Positions 33,384-44,770 of a DNA stretch of 64,000 nt are shown piece by piece. Where the stretch lies: positions 198,281,887-198,345,886 of the forward strand of contig CP136062.1 of assembly GCA_032622095.1 (NCBI GenBank), written 5' to 3'. The notes beneath the pieces are model-generated. The model made no database searches. It had not been told where the DNA came from and was given only the letters and a program-made list of their open reading frames with translations. A program made the position numbers and the translations under genes. Within the stretch, counting starts at the first letter, position 1. Each line of letters begins with the position of its first letter. This stretch comes from Siphonodentalium dalli (lineage: Eukaryota > Mollusca > Scaphopoda > Gadilida > Siphonodentaliidae).

Positions 33384-33791
33384 CAAGGCTGCAAATAGTG
33401 TGTCTGTCATTTTCAGAATGAGGCCCCCAGAGGATAAATTTTGTGACGCTATCCCACACAGTGGGCTATCTTCACCAAATTCACCCTCTAGGGACCTCAT
33501 TCTGCTTAAGCCTCAACTGCTATGGGAGAATTAGGATAAGATTCAAGTTCCCCAGTAAAGGTTGGTGATGTTCACCCATTGGTCACCCATTTTATCTACT
33601 GCAAATACGGGGAAACTTCACTGAAGGGAAAAAATAACTAAAACAATGTGAATTTGAAATTACATGTATATATACTTCCCAGAAGATGAGGCCTAAGCAG
33701 AATGAGGTCCCCAGAGGGTGAATTACATCTAGCTAGCAGAACTAAATTCACCCTCATTCTGCAAATAACAGACACACTATTTGCAGGCTTG
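33384..33791. mobile_element. Family C foldback MITE in INO80C intron 4
   Basis: Termini CAAGGCTGCAAATAGTGTGT and complement, with 8-bp flanks TTCATGAG (33376-33383) and CTCATGAG (33792-33799) differing at one base. Two foldback units enclose the usual core. It starts 179 bp after exon 4. Confidence 0.75.
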
Positions 33792-34106
33792 CTCATGAGT
33801 CATTATTAGTGTTGGTTTCTGTTAGAATCTAGCTGAACTATATATAAGGAAATTCTATGGAGCAGTTTCATTCTTATTACGTTAGTCTGTCATGAAATAA
33901 GTATTAGGAATAGGATGCATGTTTAACTATATTGGTGGAACTGGGCTTGCTGTATGGGGCAGGAATCGCCTCTGGCAACATATACATTAGGTCTCAGATA
34001 TTTCCAAATTGTAACAATAATCTCCTGAGGTTTGCAGCCATACATTTTTCTCAAGTGACTGGAGATATCTAAGCCTCAGGCCCAAGTATCAACTCAAGTT
34101 GTTTAA

Positions 34107-34594
34107 AGGCCCATTTAATTTTCGAGTCACCGATTATTTGTTTTTATTGTGCCTTCAAAAACGGTTGTAATAACAATCTATGCCATAAAATATGATTAAA
34201 ATACTATAATTCATCACCATTTGAAAGGTCTGTGTCTCAGAAGGTGTCCATAGAGAAAAAAAAACAGCTGAAATCATAGAAAGATTCCCACCGATAGTGG
34301 CTCCCAGAAATCAACAGAATTCAATCTAAAAAAGGAATTTAAATGGAAGGGGAATAACTCAATCTTTAAGATATAGAGTTATTCCCCCTCCTTTGAAAAT
34401 AATACACTTTGCGCTACAAAACAGAAGAAACTTAAGCACAAAAACACATCAGTAACTCAACAAAAACAACATGTTCACAGTTTATTACACCGGATAAGTT
34501 GTTAATACAATGTTTTGGAGCTTCCTCTTTCAAATGGTATATACTATGGCATATATTTTATATGTGATCTGGGGGTTCAAAAATTAAGTGGGCC
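34107..34594. mobile_element. TTAA-flanked MITE family E, copy 3
   Basis: Same orientation and termini as 3945 and 24966; TTAA at 34103-34106 and 34595-34598; internal hairpin retained. Confidence 0.78.
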
Positions 34595-34805
34595 TTAAAC
34601 ATCAACCAATTTGAACAAGGTCATTTCTGAAACTCTTCTTTTATTACTTTATACAACACTTGCACACTCCTATATACTCAAGTGATCAATATTGCCTTAG
34701 TCAAGCAGACCCTCTGTGTATATGAAATTAAAATGTTGTCGGGGATAGTACAATCAGACAGTTAGAGCCACAATTCACCTCATGCATGTTAAACTCATTA
34801 AGTTC

Positions 34806-35255
34806 TTGCAGAATGAGGTCCCCAGAGGGTGAATTTAGTGACACTATCCCGCATAGCGTGCTAGCATCACTAAATTCACCCTCTGGGGAGCTCATTCTGC
34901 TCAGGCCTCATCTGCCCGGGAAAGATTCTTTATTATCAAATTTCTATAGAGACTTTTCGTAGATTCTATTTTTTTTTTAGTTTAATTTGTTTCTCTAAAT
35001 CCGCAAATTGGCAGACAACACATTGCATTTATAATCGAGGTTCCCAATGGGTGGCCATCACAATATTCACCATTTGGGAACTTCAATCTGCGTCTACGTC
35101 TCCCATAGCAGATGGGGCCATGCAGAATGAGATCCCCAGAGGGTGAATTTAGTGATGTTATCCCACTATGTGGGATAGCGCCACTAAATTCACCCTCTGG
35201 GGACCTCATTCTGCAAACGACAGGCACACTAAACTCAGGCTTGAACAGCCAGGCA
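34806..35255. mobile_element. Family C foldback element in INO80C intron 4
   Basis: Two foldback units (34813-34905 and 35120-35215) around a core with 'cccaatgggtggccatcaca'. The right end is 'ggcacactaaactcaggctt'; the left end is truncated before 'cttgcagaatgaggtcccca'. Confidence 0.65.
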
Positions 35256-35521
35256 TTCCATAGTCTGAAATAAATAGCAGCAAATCCCATTACTTTCAAG
35301 AAGTATTACATTAGTGTCAGCCAACCTTGAATCGTGGCGGGACTCAGCAGGAGCCAATCAGAAGATAGTCACGTGGAATTTTTTATGCAAAACTTGGGTG
35401 CAGGGAAATCCCAATATAGCAGTGGTAATAGGAAGGATATTGTATTGTTTCACGTCTAGCCGTTCAATAGTCTGGTCTTACTAAAACTGTCTTTTCCACT
35501 ACTTTGCATCTTCATTTACAG

Positions 35522-35653
35522 GCAAAATACAGAGATCCACAGACTAAGATACGTTATGCAAATCCAGAGGAATTCAGCAGGATACGGATGCTAACAAGTG
35601 ACTTAGTGACTGGTTACCTGGCACTACGGAAAGCCAATATACCAGTTCCCTGA
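35522..35653 (+). CDS. INO80C: INO80C exon 5 (terminal coding exon)
   Basis: A 132-bp coding part, acceptor catttacag, 43 codons and TGA at 35651-35653. It encodes AKYRDPQTKIRYANPEEFSR then IRMLTSDLVTGYLALRKANI and PVP. Vertebrate INO80C ends ANYTDPQSKLRFSTIEEFSY, IRRLPSDVVTGYLALRKATS, IVP. This completes the YL1-C fold. Degenerate copies of the last ~75 bp follow the stop in tandem as far as 36210. Confidence 0.97.
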   Translation, partial: AKYRDPQTKIRYANPEEFSRIRMLTSDLVTGYLALRKANIPVP

Positions 35654-36252
35654 TTGTTACTAGGTTATTCTAATGCAAACTCCCATAGGATGATGCTACC
35701 AAGTGACTTGGTGATTGGCGACTTTGCACTAAGTAAAAATGTACCAGTCTCCTTGGGCTATAGTCCATATATCAGAAAATAAGGATACAGGTAACCTGGC
35801 ACTAAGTAAAGCTGATATGCTGGTTCCCTGATTGTTGCTAGGTTATTCTAATCCAGAGTTTTGTAGGATATACGTGTACTACCAAGTGACTGTTGGGTCA
35901 TTTGCATCCACATATCAGAAGGATAAGAATACTACCAAGTAACTTGGTGATTGGTAACCTGACACTAAGTAAAGATGATATGCTTGTTCCTTGATTGTTG
36001 CTAGGTTATATTATTCTACAGTTCTGTATGATGATACATGTTCATGTACTACCAAGTCACGCGGTGACTCGTTACCTGGCAATGTGTAAAGCAGTGCCAT
36101 GATTGTTGCTGAGCTATTTACAAGCAGGACTTCAGTCTGATAGGTCTGATAATGATAGTGACTTTTGTGGGGTAACCGGATGGCGTTGAAAGCCAATATA
36201 CCAGTTCACCAAACATAAAGGCCATTATGGAGGCAGCTGTCTTATTAATAAA
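35654..36252 (+). other. INO80C: Probable INO80C 3' UTR with polyadenylation signal
   Basis: The first AATAAA after the stop is at 36247-36252. If used, the 3' UTR is ~0.6 kb and contains all the degenerate copies of the last coding exon. A family C transposon starts immediately afterwards, at about 36257. Confidence 0.5.
35686..36210 (+). repeat. Decayed tandem copies of INO80C exon 5 end
   Basis: Six pieces resemble the exon 5 end plus its downstream 'ttgttgctaggttattcta'. They lie at 35686-35760 (RMMLPSDLVIGDFALSKNVP), 35780-35867 (GNLALSKADMLVP-stop), 35868-35915 (partial), 35920-36022 (RIRILPSNLVIGNLTLSKDD, MLVP-stop), 36023-36120 (LPSHAVTRYLAMCKAVP-stop) and 36160-36210 (keeps 'aaagccaatataccagttc'). 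Some copies begin right after 'atatcag', which resembles a splice acceptor. Copies 1 and 4 have LPS, as in vertebrates, where the live exon has LTS. Confidence 0.8.
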
Positions 36253-36256
36253 CCGT

Positions 36257-36582
36257 CATCAAGCTTGGATATAGTGTGTCTGACATTTGCAGAATGAGGT
36301 TCCCATAGGGTTAATTTAGTGATGCTATCCCACAAGGCGGGAACCTCTGAGAACCACATTCTGCTTAGGCATCAACTGCTATGGGAGACCTAGGAAGACA
36401 TATTTAAGTTCCCCAGTTGAAGTTTACTCATCAGACGATCAGTCACCTCGATTATGCATTCTATCTTCTGAAATTAAGGGATATGAAAACTGAACAGAGC
36501 AGCTGTGCGGAGTAGCATTGCTAAATTCACTCCCTGGGGACCTCTTTCTGCTAATGTCAGACACACTATATCCAGACTTGTC
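36257..36582. mobile_element. Family C foldback MITE downstream of INO80C
   Basis: Termini CAAGCTTGGATATAGTGTGT and complement; eroded foldback units at 36290-36360 and 36490-36555 with the usual core between. The 8-bp flanks no longer match. Confidence 0.65.
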
Positions 36583-36940
36583 CATGATGAATCAACAACA
36601 TTGGCATTCTGGAGGTTAACTAGTTATTATAAGCAATGTTCTGTCAAGATGATTTTTGAGAACATGGAACTGATATGTTGATGCCCGAAATAAAATAAAT
36701 CAGTACATCTGTGTTTAACTCGTCCAATGCCCAGCTGCCAGAAAATTACGTTGGCTGACCGCCAGCCACCTTGAGTAACATGATATTATTTATTATATTC
36801 ATATACATGTAGCATCAGTCGGCTACCGTTTTGTCTGATTGGCTGATGATTTCTAAGTTCACCACACCTATTGGTTTCCTAGATTAAATATCCAATGGAA
36901 TAGTAGATACAGTATGGTTGAGTAAGTGTCTGAGTCACCA

Positions 36941-37643
36941 TTTTTATACGCCCTTTTTGAAAAAAGGTCGTATTATGTTATCAGTCTGTCCGTCCATCCG
37001 TCCGTTAACATTTTTGGTTTCCGATCGATAACTCCAGTTTGCATTATTTGATCTGAACCAAAGTTGGTATGTGTATTTCCCAGCTAAAGATACAGGCTAA
37101 GTTCGAATATGGGTTCCGTCCAATTATTTTTACATGAGTTACGGCCCTTTTTCAACTTAGAATTTGACCGTCTGTTAACATTTTTGGTTTCCGACCGATA
37201 ACTCCAGTTTGGATTATTTGATCTGAACCAAAGTTGGTATGTGTACTTCCCAGCTAAAGATACAGACCAAGTTCGAATATGGGTTCCGTCCAGTTAGTTT
37301 TACATGAGTTACGGCCCTTTTTCAACTTAGAATTTGACCAATTTCATAACATTTTTGTTTCCGACCGATAAATCCAGTTTTGATTATTTGAGCTGAACCA
37401 AAGCTGGTATGTGTATTTCCCAGCTAAAACTACAGGCCAAGTTTGAATATAGGTTCTGTCTAATTATTTTTACATGAGTTATGGCCATTTTTCGACTTAG
37501 AATTTGACAACATTTTGGCATGGAAATTAGGGGTATATCAGATTTTCTTCAAATGTAAGCTCAAAGTATTATCTTATTTTGCGATAGTACAATTCGAAAT
37601 GGCTAAAGGGCGTATTTTGCCACGCCCTAGCGATGCTCTTGTT
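36941..37643 (+). mobile_element. Family K tandem element, complete-looking copy
   Basis: Begins 'tatacgccctttttgaaaaa' and a 'ctgtccgtccatccgtccg' tract. It then has three units of ~180 bp ('ggtttccgaccgataactcc' ... 'catgagttacggcccttttt') and ends 'gggcgtattttgccacgccc' tagcgatgctcttg. The start and end each contain a small hairpin around gggcgta/tacgccc. Confidence 0.7.
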
Positions 37644-37980
37644 GTCAATGTCAATACACAACCCCAGAACAGGCCTGCACATTTCAAAATTTTGCATAAC
37701 CTATTTTTCACTCCCATGAGTAGCCAGAGTAGAGATTCATGGCATAATCTATCCAATCTGCTGTGTAATGTTAGGATATTTACATGATCTTTCGTGCAAT
37801 GTTTCTGTATTTAGTTCCACATGTCTGGCTTTTTCAGGGATAATGTGATCAATACAACCCCAAATGGCAAACCGAGAATTATAACTTTATCTGATATAAC
37901 TAAAGGTATTTATTTATAGTCTAACAGCACACACACTATTGTAGTGATTAACAATTCAACATAAGAAAAAGACAAAAATC

Positions 37981-38036
37981 AAATGTATACTGCTGCTATA
38001 ACTAAATGAAATGTATACTGCTGCTATAACTAAATG
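37981..38036 (+). repeat. 28-bp perfect duplication
   Basis: Two identical tandem copies of a 28-bp unit starting aaatgtatactgctgctata. Confidence 0.95.
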
Positions 38037-38117
38037 CTAGAACTAGATGACAGGGCTGGTAATCTGTACAATCAAAATGGCATTCCATTTCACATATGTG
38101 ATAACTCCATAATTTAA

Positions 38118-38324
38118 AGGAGGACTGAACCTGAATCCGGCCATTTATGGTAACATCTCGATCCATAAACTCATTTTCATAATAATTGCCATGTTGTTTT
38201 ACATTGTTCATAGAGTACATGAGTGAATTTTGCACTCATTCCTGGCTCAAATTTGTTGCAAAAATTCTTTTGAGAAAAGTAAGAGATGTTCCCGTAAATG
38301 GCTGGATTTAGGTACAATCCCCCT
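38118..38324. mobile_element. TTAA-flanked MITE family I, short copy
   Basis: TIR AGGAGGACTGAACCTGAATC / complement, with 'ccggccatttatggtaacat' just inside, TTAA at 38114-38117 and 38325-38328. Related to the element at 59286. Confidence 0.72.
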
Positions 38325-38738
38325 TTAATGTATTTAAGGACTAGATGCATGTTTGGCGCTGCTGGATATTGGTACATGTCATTAAACTCCCTCAAGGCGC
38401 TCGCTGTGTGAATAGAATGTTATTGAATCTGCCGATCAAATAATGTATATCAACATGTCTGAGTGCCATCATCTTACGTAGCATTCAGACAAATCCATTG
38501 GGTTGATCCGTACGTTGTGATGACATAATCCGTTGTCTGCATTAAACCGTTCACACAGGTGCATACTTTGCGTTATAACACAGAGCGTCCAATTAATAAT
38601 TGCCACTAATAAGTTTGATATCTGAATAAATACAATATTTTGATCTTGATCTATCTGTAATAAATGAATGCGATGGCAATGTCAAACCTTTCAAATTCCA
38701 ACAACTAACACTTTATTGACATAAATACAAGTCAATAG

Positions 38739-39399
38739 TCGACTCTGACGAAGGTTCGAGAATCGATTCGATATCGTCCAACTGATTTGATTTGATTATA
38801 AAATCCGTCTGGAGATTCGTTTAAATCTTGGTTACACCATTTATTTCCCTGTTTCATTTCGTGACAATTTTGCAGAATTAAGCGAATTTTAATGCAAGTA
38901 TTGCCGCGCAAGACTCCAGTCAACACCCGAACAAGTGGCAAACTTCACAAGTTAACGCAATAGAGTTATCAGGCTTGCTAATATTAGTTTTGATCCGTTG
39001 CCACAATACTATCAAGTATCGAATCTATCCATTTCTACATACTGTACAAAACAGTGCGATTACATTACGAGAACCATATATTTTTGTCTCCGAAAATTCT
39101 TCCGAAGTTCAGCGACAAAAATGTAATGTTCCAAGAACACGTCAGCGCATATGAAACAAGGTAATGTCAAAATGTGAATCACGACGGTTATATAGCTAAT
39201 ACAGTTAAACCTATCCTCAAGAGTTTGACCAGTACGAGTATACCAATGTACATATTAAAATTAGTAAAATATGCCAGATAAAAATTGCGTAGACTCTGTG
39301 TTAGGATATTAAGTGAAGATTCGATTCGATGTGAAATCCTTGACCTGATTCTATTCAAGACTTTATTTGAGCCGCAAATGCCTGATTCATCGGAGTCTA
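38739..39399. mobile_element. Probable hAT-type element, 0.66 kb
   Basis: Ends TCGACTCTGACGAA and TTCATCGGAGTCTA (three mismatches) with 8-bp flanks GTCAATAG (38731-38738) and GTCAAGAG (39400-39407), one mismatch. A 69-codon minus-strand frame at 38732-38941 runs through the left end and is taken as chance. Confidence 0.6.
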
Positions 39400-39486
39400 G
39401 TCAAGAGAGATGAACTGTAAGTTGAACAACTCGTGTCTAAATCCCTTTGCTATGTTTATGATGCAATAAAATATATGTACACAAAG

Positions 39487-40488
39487 TAGGGTCCTGCGAA
39501 TATTCGAGATTCGATTCGAAAGTCAAATTCGATTCGAATTTGAGTCGAAATGTCCAACTCGAAATTTCGAATTTACACTGACGAAAAGGTAGACTGTTTA
39601 CACTTTACAGACCAGTAAACACGTCGATCTTAGCTGTTTCTGTGCCATTTAGTTCCCGGAAATTGTGAATATACATGTATGCACATTATAATTCTTATTG
39701 TACATAGCGAATGTTCGCATGCTATTAAATTTAAGTATAGCCAGTAATTAGCCACAAAGGTACGACTGAATACGTCTGAATTCTAGTAATCAAACAGAGT
39801 AGTCAAAAGCTCGGAGATTGACGATGAACAGACGTCGCACATAAATTATAATAGGTATGAGACAGAGCAACCGCTAGCGTTATCCGCCGACTATCAGATC
39901 CGTATCATATTCCGATTTATGTAATAACGGCGAGAATGTAAACAACACGTGTTTCCAGCGACGAAAAGTGCATGTGGGCGGTGTTTTCTTTTGAAGTTGA
40001 CTTTCAGTTTTGGGGCATTATTTGACACTTGTCTAACTTATGCCGTTATGTAAGTTATGTCTGCGAATTGCATTTTACTCCTGTCTTTTTACGACTGTTG
40101 TTGCATCTTCAAGTTTATAACAACGGGTGTTTCCGAACGCCGATTTGCAATTTTGCATGTACATGCATACTATACAAATTTCGCGTGATATCAGTTCCGA
40201 TAATCCGTTTAGTGGTTATATATTAATCGTCATGACGGCCACATGGACGTTTTGATCTGTTTTTTTTTCTCGACAATTATCAATTGAAGTTAATACTATC
40301 ACGAACGACGGTCGATCGCCACATAAGTTATGATGGAACTTCATTAGAATGTTTCACAAATCGTCTAATCGTTGACAAAACTTGCCTAATTGAGAATGCA
40401 ATGCACAGGTATGACTCAATTCGATATTCGGTTCGATATTCGATTCGATTTTGTCGATTCGATCAAAATCTCCATTCGCAGGACCCTA
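39487..40488. mobile_element. hAT-type element, 1.0 kb, perfect 8-bp duplication
   Basis: TIR TAGGGTCCTGCGAAT / ATTCGCAGGACCCTA; duplication ACACAAAG at 39479-39486 and 40489-40496. Subterminal 'attcgattcgaa' repeats on both sides. No transposase frame. TAGGG ends with an 8-bp duplication are typical of hAT. Confidence 0.88.
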
Positions 40489-41007
40489 ACACAAAGTCAA
40501 TTTTCCTTTGCTTCGAAGACAGTCGCACAATCTTTTATCAATTGAAAACAAAAAACATCATGATACAAGCACCTAATTACCATATAAGGTATGAGTTATG
40601 GCTTACGTTGCATTGAATATAGAACAAGAATCTCTCCATTGTGTGCATCAACAGATACACCATAATGTTATCCAATTTCCACGCAATGGATTTGTCTGAA
40701 CACTTTAGCATATATCAACTTAAAACGTATTTGTGTGAAATGGGAATACTATTTCAATGATGGATAGCCAGCCCGGAATAACGAGAGTTTGTATAAAATA
40801 GAAAATAAATATTCATAGATACATGTAGCAGCTACAGAAAAGTTTAAGAGATGGGTATGTGATACATATTGTCAAGACAAGACATGGCAAAATATAAATA
40901 ACTTTAAACACATATAATTGTTTTGTAACATTGAATCCTTGAAATAAGAGTTGATAAAAAGTAATATCACATTCGTTGGGTGATAGTTTTAATAAAAATT
41001 ATCGAGT

Positions 41008-41067
41008 CATGCAAAAATGAGATGAAGAAAAGTTTGACATGCAAAAATGAGATGAAGAAAAGTTTGA
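41008..41067 (+). repeat. 30-bp perfect duplication
   Basis: Two identical tandem copies of a 30-bp unit starting catgcaaaaatgagatgaag. Confidence 0.95.
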
Positions 41068-41295
41068 CAAAGTCACATGTGATCTTAAATTGAGATATAC
41101 GCAGTAATGACAATGATGATGACAATAAGTTATTTGTATGAATTGTTCAAGGTGAACAGTTCACCAGTTTAATACCAGCAGAATATTTTTAATAATAAGG
41201 AATAATATTCACTTCCTCGTGTGATATTGTCAGAACACAATGGCGTTGATTCAAACAATTTTGCAACTGGTAATTTACACATAGTAAAAGCCAAT

Positions 41296-41475
41296 GGTAC
41301 AAGGTTTCAGGAATGGATGGTAATCAGTGGGTGGTACAAGGTTTCAGGAATGGATGGTAATCAGTGGGTGGTACAAGGTTTCAGGAATGGATGGTAATCA
41401 GTGGGTGGTACAAGGTTTCAGGAATGGATGGTAATCAGTGGGTGGTAATCAGTGGGTGGCAATCAGTGGGTGGGT
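41296..41475 (+). repeat. 37-bp minisatellite, 4 units plus partial units
   Basis: Four perfect copies (41296-41443) of a 37-bp unit starting ggtacaaggtttcaggaatg, followed by two 14-bp partial units (ggtaatcagtgggt, ggcaatcagtgggt). The frame across it is a repeat artefact. Confidence 0.95.
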
Positions 41476-41741
41476 GCAAATTGTATTATCATTCCTCTCA
41501 CTTGAGTTACACATGTGAAATCACAAGTGTTTTTTTTTCTTCAAAACAAGGTTGTCACTCAACAGTGGTTGTTCTTTTGTTTACCTTCATAACGTGAAGT
41601 CCATACCAAAGGTTACATCCATTTTCAATGAACTTGCAATCAATTTCAACACAATTATAATTGAGAAATTGTTCGAACTTAAAACGATCTGTATTTACCT
41701 GCAAATATTTATCATTTTTATACTAAATACTCGTTGACGAG

Positions 41742-41961
41742 TATAGGAAATGTTCAGATGATTTAAGAGAATTAAATATTTGTTGAACTTGTTATCTGAA
41801 CATTTCCCTTCAATAAATAGGACTCACTCTGCACTTTTATTATCTGTAGTCTTCTTATTTTTCCTGAACACCCCTCCAGATGAATAATAGACCATTCCAA
41901 TGTATACTTTTATAATTGAATGGGAGAATCCATTTAGGATAGAAAGGGTTAATTGATCAAA
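41742..41961. repeat. Family L repeat with 'gaaatgttcagat' hairpin
   Basis: Hairpin ggaaatgttcagat / atctgaacatttcc (41749-41808) and an end 'ggatagaaagggttaatt'. It shares parts with 17650-17870 and 59150-59725. Confidence 0.5.
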
Positions 41962-42065
41962 TGGAGTCATTTTTATTAGCTCCCTGGCAACATAATTTCA
42001 GTTCAATATCTCAGGGTAGGATGTGAATACAATGCATTGCAATCTTTGAACACTTGGAATCAGGC

Positions 42066-42485
42066 CTGAGAATGAGGTCCACCAGAGGGTGAATTTAGTA
42101 ATGCTACCCTGCAGTGGACTAACATCACTAAATTCACCCTCTGGGAACCTCATTGTCAAAATAACAAGTTTTTTAGTTTCTTTAGAAACCTCTTCACAAA
42201 GTTTCTTTTTCTTTTTTTTAGTTTACATGTAGATACTCTATATCCCCAAATTGGCAGAATCCACATTGCATAATTGAGGTGCCCAATGGGTGCACATCAC
42301 AATATTCACCATCTGGGAACTTAAATCTGAGTCTAGGTCTCCCATGGCAGATGAAACCATGCAGAATAAAGTCCCAAGAGGGTGAATTTAGTGATGCTAG
42401 CCTGTTATACAGAGTATCATCACTAATTTCACCCTCTGAGGACCTCATTCTGCAAATGTCCATCACCATATTCTCAGGCCTGCTT
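42066..42485. mobile_element. Family C foldback MITE past the NECAB stop codon
   Basis: Termini caggcctgagaatgaggtcc and complement 'atattctcaggcctg'; foldback units at 42075-42155 and 42360-42455. It lies 160-580 bp beyond the NECAB stop, so it may fall in the 3' UTR. Confidence 0.65.
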
Positions 42486-42648
42486 GGAATATTTGTTTTC
42501 TTGGTGGCGCTATGAAACTTTTCTTAAAAAGATGATAATTATCAGATAACAACACATATATTTCAAAGAAAACTGGTAAAGAATGAAAATCTCTCTAACG
42601 TCTGACAGTGAATTTCCTTTCGTGACAACACCAAGAGCTATTCTCTTT

Positions 42649-42674
42649 TCAGTCGTTTCTCCGCCACCATGATG
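42649..42674 (-). CDS. NECAB: NECAB-like terminal exon, coding part
   Basis: Acceptor ttttttccag, then 2 nt and ASWWRRND-stop (the Ala codon is split G|CA). Vertebrate NECAB proteins end in a short tail of the form VPAAW....RD at the same spacing after the last helix, so the end fits. The other frame of this exon (HHGGGETTEK...) is longer but is out of phase with the donor at 43032. Confidence 0.8.
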
Positions 42675-42821
42675 CTGGAAAAAAAAGAAGGTTGTGATTA
42701 TTTTACTTAAATTTGGCAATGCATGAGTCTGTCATGATCACAAAAGAAATACAAATCGAAGTACAAAGTTGCTTTTTAAAGGCGACTAATAAAGTGTGAA
42801 TCCAAATGGCAGGAAGTGAGA

Positions 42822-42983
42822 TATATATAAGAGAATGCATTGGCTTACGAGGTTAAGATAAATATTGTTAGGCCAATTCATTCTCTTATATATGAGAGAC
42901 TCCCTATGGGAAACTTGCATATATAAGAGAATGCATTGTCACAGGGTTTTCACAGAATTGGAACCTCCAGTCATGGAAGGATT
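42822..42983. mobile_element. TTAA-type MITE family F, copy 3
   Basis: Family F right end (cctccagtcatggaaggaTTAA, 42967-42986) with the 'atgcattctcttatatatga' hairpin module. The left terminus is missing. It lies within the short last intron of the NECAB gene. Confidence 0.65.
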
Positions 42984-43031
42984 AAGTTTGAAACAATCCA
43001 TGCGTAATTAAGTACTCGACATAATTCTTAC

Positions 43032-43123
43032 CTGGTATATCAACAGATTTCTTTGTTGGTGCCTGTTCAAGAATTCCATCCAAGTTGGCATAGAAATTTT
43101 TTGCAGTGTCTGTTTCAGAGAAA
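43032..43123 (-). CDS. NECAB: NECAB-like exon (end of ABM domain)
   Basis: A 92-bp exon (1 nt + 30 codons + 1 nt), acceptor tttttgctag, donor gtaaga. It encodes FSETDTAKNFYANLDGILEQ and APTKKSVDIP. It corresponds to the last helix and strand of the ABM-like domain of NECAB proteins (LCKAF.H..VDTL.QPE..S.I.VPAAW in vertebrates). Phases fit both neighbours. Confidence 0.85.
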
Positions 43124-43914
43124 CTAGCAAAAACAAAACAATAATAATTATTATTAGTATAAAGAAATATACAGACTGCACTTAAAGGTACTCAATCCGA
43201 TCAGACGGTCCCCATATCATCAACTTACAACAACAACAACATATCTTCAAAATATCCTTTTGCATCAGAATCAGTTTAATTGCAACAAAATAATGCTAAA
43301 CGCTGTCAACTATGGTATAAAATTTCCCATAACAAGTTATTTATCAACATGTTGTTCAACGAAATATGGCCGTATTAACACTTGCCTATCACAAAATTTG
43401 GCCACCACTTGATTTTAGAGTTCTCCATCTTCATCCGCAACTTTGTCCGAGACAATCGGTTTGACGACTCGTTTCTGGGCCACAAATAATTTACACATTT
43501 TGAGAAATAACAAATTTCAAAAATTGATATCTGAGCTTTGATGGGTGGGTTCCTCGACTCGAATCAAATAATTTTCACCCCGAAGCCAACAAAATAGTCA
43601 TTTGGGACTGCTAATTCAGATTGTGCATCTTTAAAGACATATTAAGGACTTGTTAAGGTGCGTTAGACTGATAAGTAAGTACTCAGGTGCTATGCCAACT
43701 GTGTGAATGTAACAATCTGCTAACATCGCCAAAAATCTCAAAGAAATCAACCATAAAAACCACTCCATAGATATCATCGTCTGATTAATTGTAAATATTT
43801 ACATCTCGATTTGGGACACAACAATCAGCGATAAACTAACGCAAATGATTTCACCATCAAGAGTCATTGCATTTAATCAAGATATAATAATGATGGTGTG
43901 TGTGCTTTTTATGT

Positions 43915-44770
43915 TTACCCATACCATAGTATGGTAAACATAATGTCGACGTCTGGATTGACCACTCGTCGTGCGTCCGTCCGTCTGTCTGTCTGTCCGT
44001 AAACACTTTACGCATGGTGCGATAACTCAAAATTTCTATCCGATCGGAACCAAATTTTGTATATGAGTTTCTCAGACCAAAATACAGATCGAGTTCAAAT
44101 ATGGGTTTGATCCAAGTTTTTTTTTACAGAGTTATGGCCCTTTTTCGACTTCGAATTCACGCATGCTGTCATAACTCAAACAATTTTTATCTGATCGGAA
44201 CCAAATTTGGTATGCAAATATCAGAGCCCAACATACAGATCGAGTTCGAATATGGGTTTGATCTGATTTATTTTAAAGGAGTTATGACCCTTTTTTCGAA
44301 AATAAAATTAAAAAAACAAAAATCCGATGCTATAACCGAATTATATTTTGTCCGATTGTGTTCATATTTGATATGTAGGTTTATGATGACACACCCCTCA
44401 TCTGTATAGTTTTTGGTATTGATTGGTTGATCGGTTTAGAAAATAATTAACCCTTTACACACATGCTATCCAATGCAATAAGTTGAACATATTTCTTCTG
44501 ATCTGCCTCATATTTCTTACCTAGGTTTTTCTTAGCATGTTCTTCGTCTGTATGGTTTGTGGTATTGTTTAATTAACCCTTTTCACTCTTATGTTTACTT
44601 AGAATTCAACCAAGCTGCTATGACTCAAAACATTTTTCATCTGATCAACACCAAATTTGGTATATGAATTTATCACCCCTAAATACAGATCGAGTTAGAA
44701 TATGGGTTTGATCTGATAATATTTTAACAGAGTTATGACCCTTTTTAATTCAAAGTAATTACTGCTGGGA
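43915..44770 (+). mobile_element. Family K-like tandem element
   Basis: Starts with a hairpin (tttacccataccat / atggtaaa, 43915-43941) and a 'gtccgtccgtctgtctgtct' tract. It then has three to four units with 'gatcggaaccaaattttgta', 'cagatcgagttcaaatatgg' and 'agttatggccctttttcgac'. Degenerate units with 'taacccttt' continue to about 45300. Confidence 0.65.

Noticed and set aside
38732-38941. 69-codon minus-strand frame as an exon
   Set aside because: It runs through the terminus and the target duplication of the 38739-39399 element, and has no resemblance to the neighbouring genes.
41364-41597. 77-codon Trp/Gly-rich frame
   Set aside because: Translation of the 37-bp minisatellite.
42510-42719. 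Frame HHGGGETTEKRIALGVVTKG as the coding frame of the last NECAB exon
   Set aside because: It is out of phase with the donor at 43032. The phase-correct frame gives ASWWRRND-stop, which matches the family's C-terminal tail.
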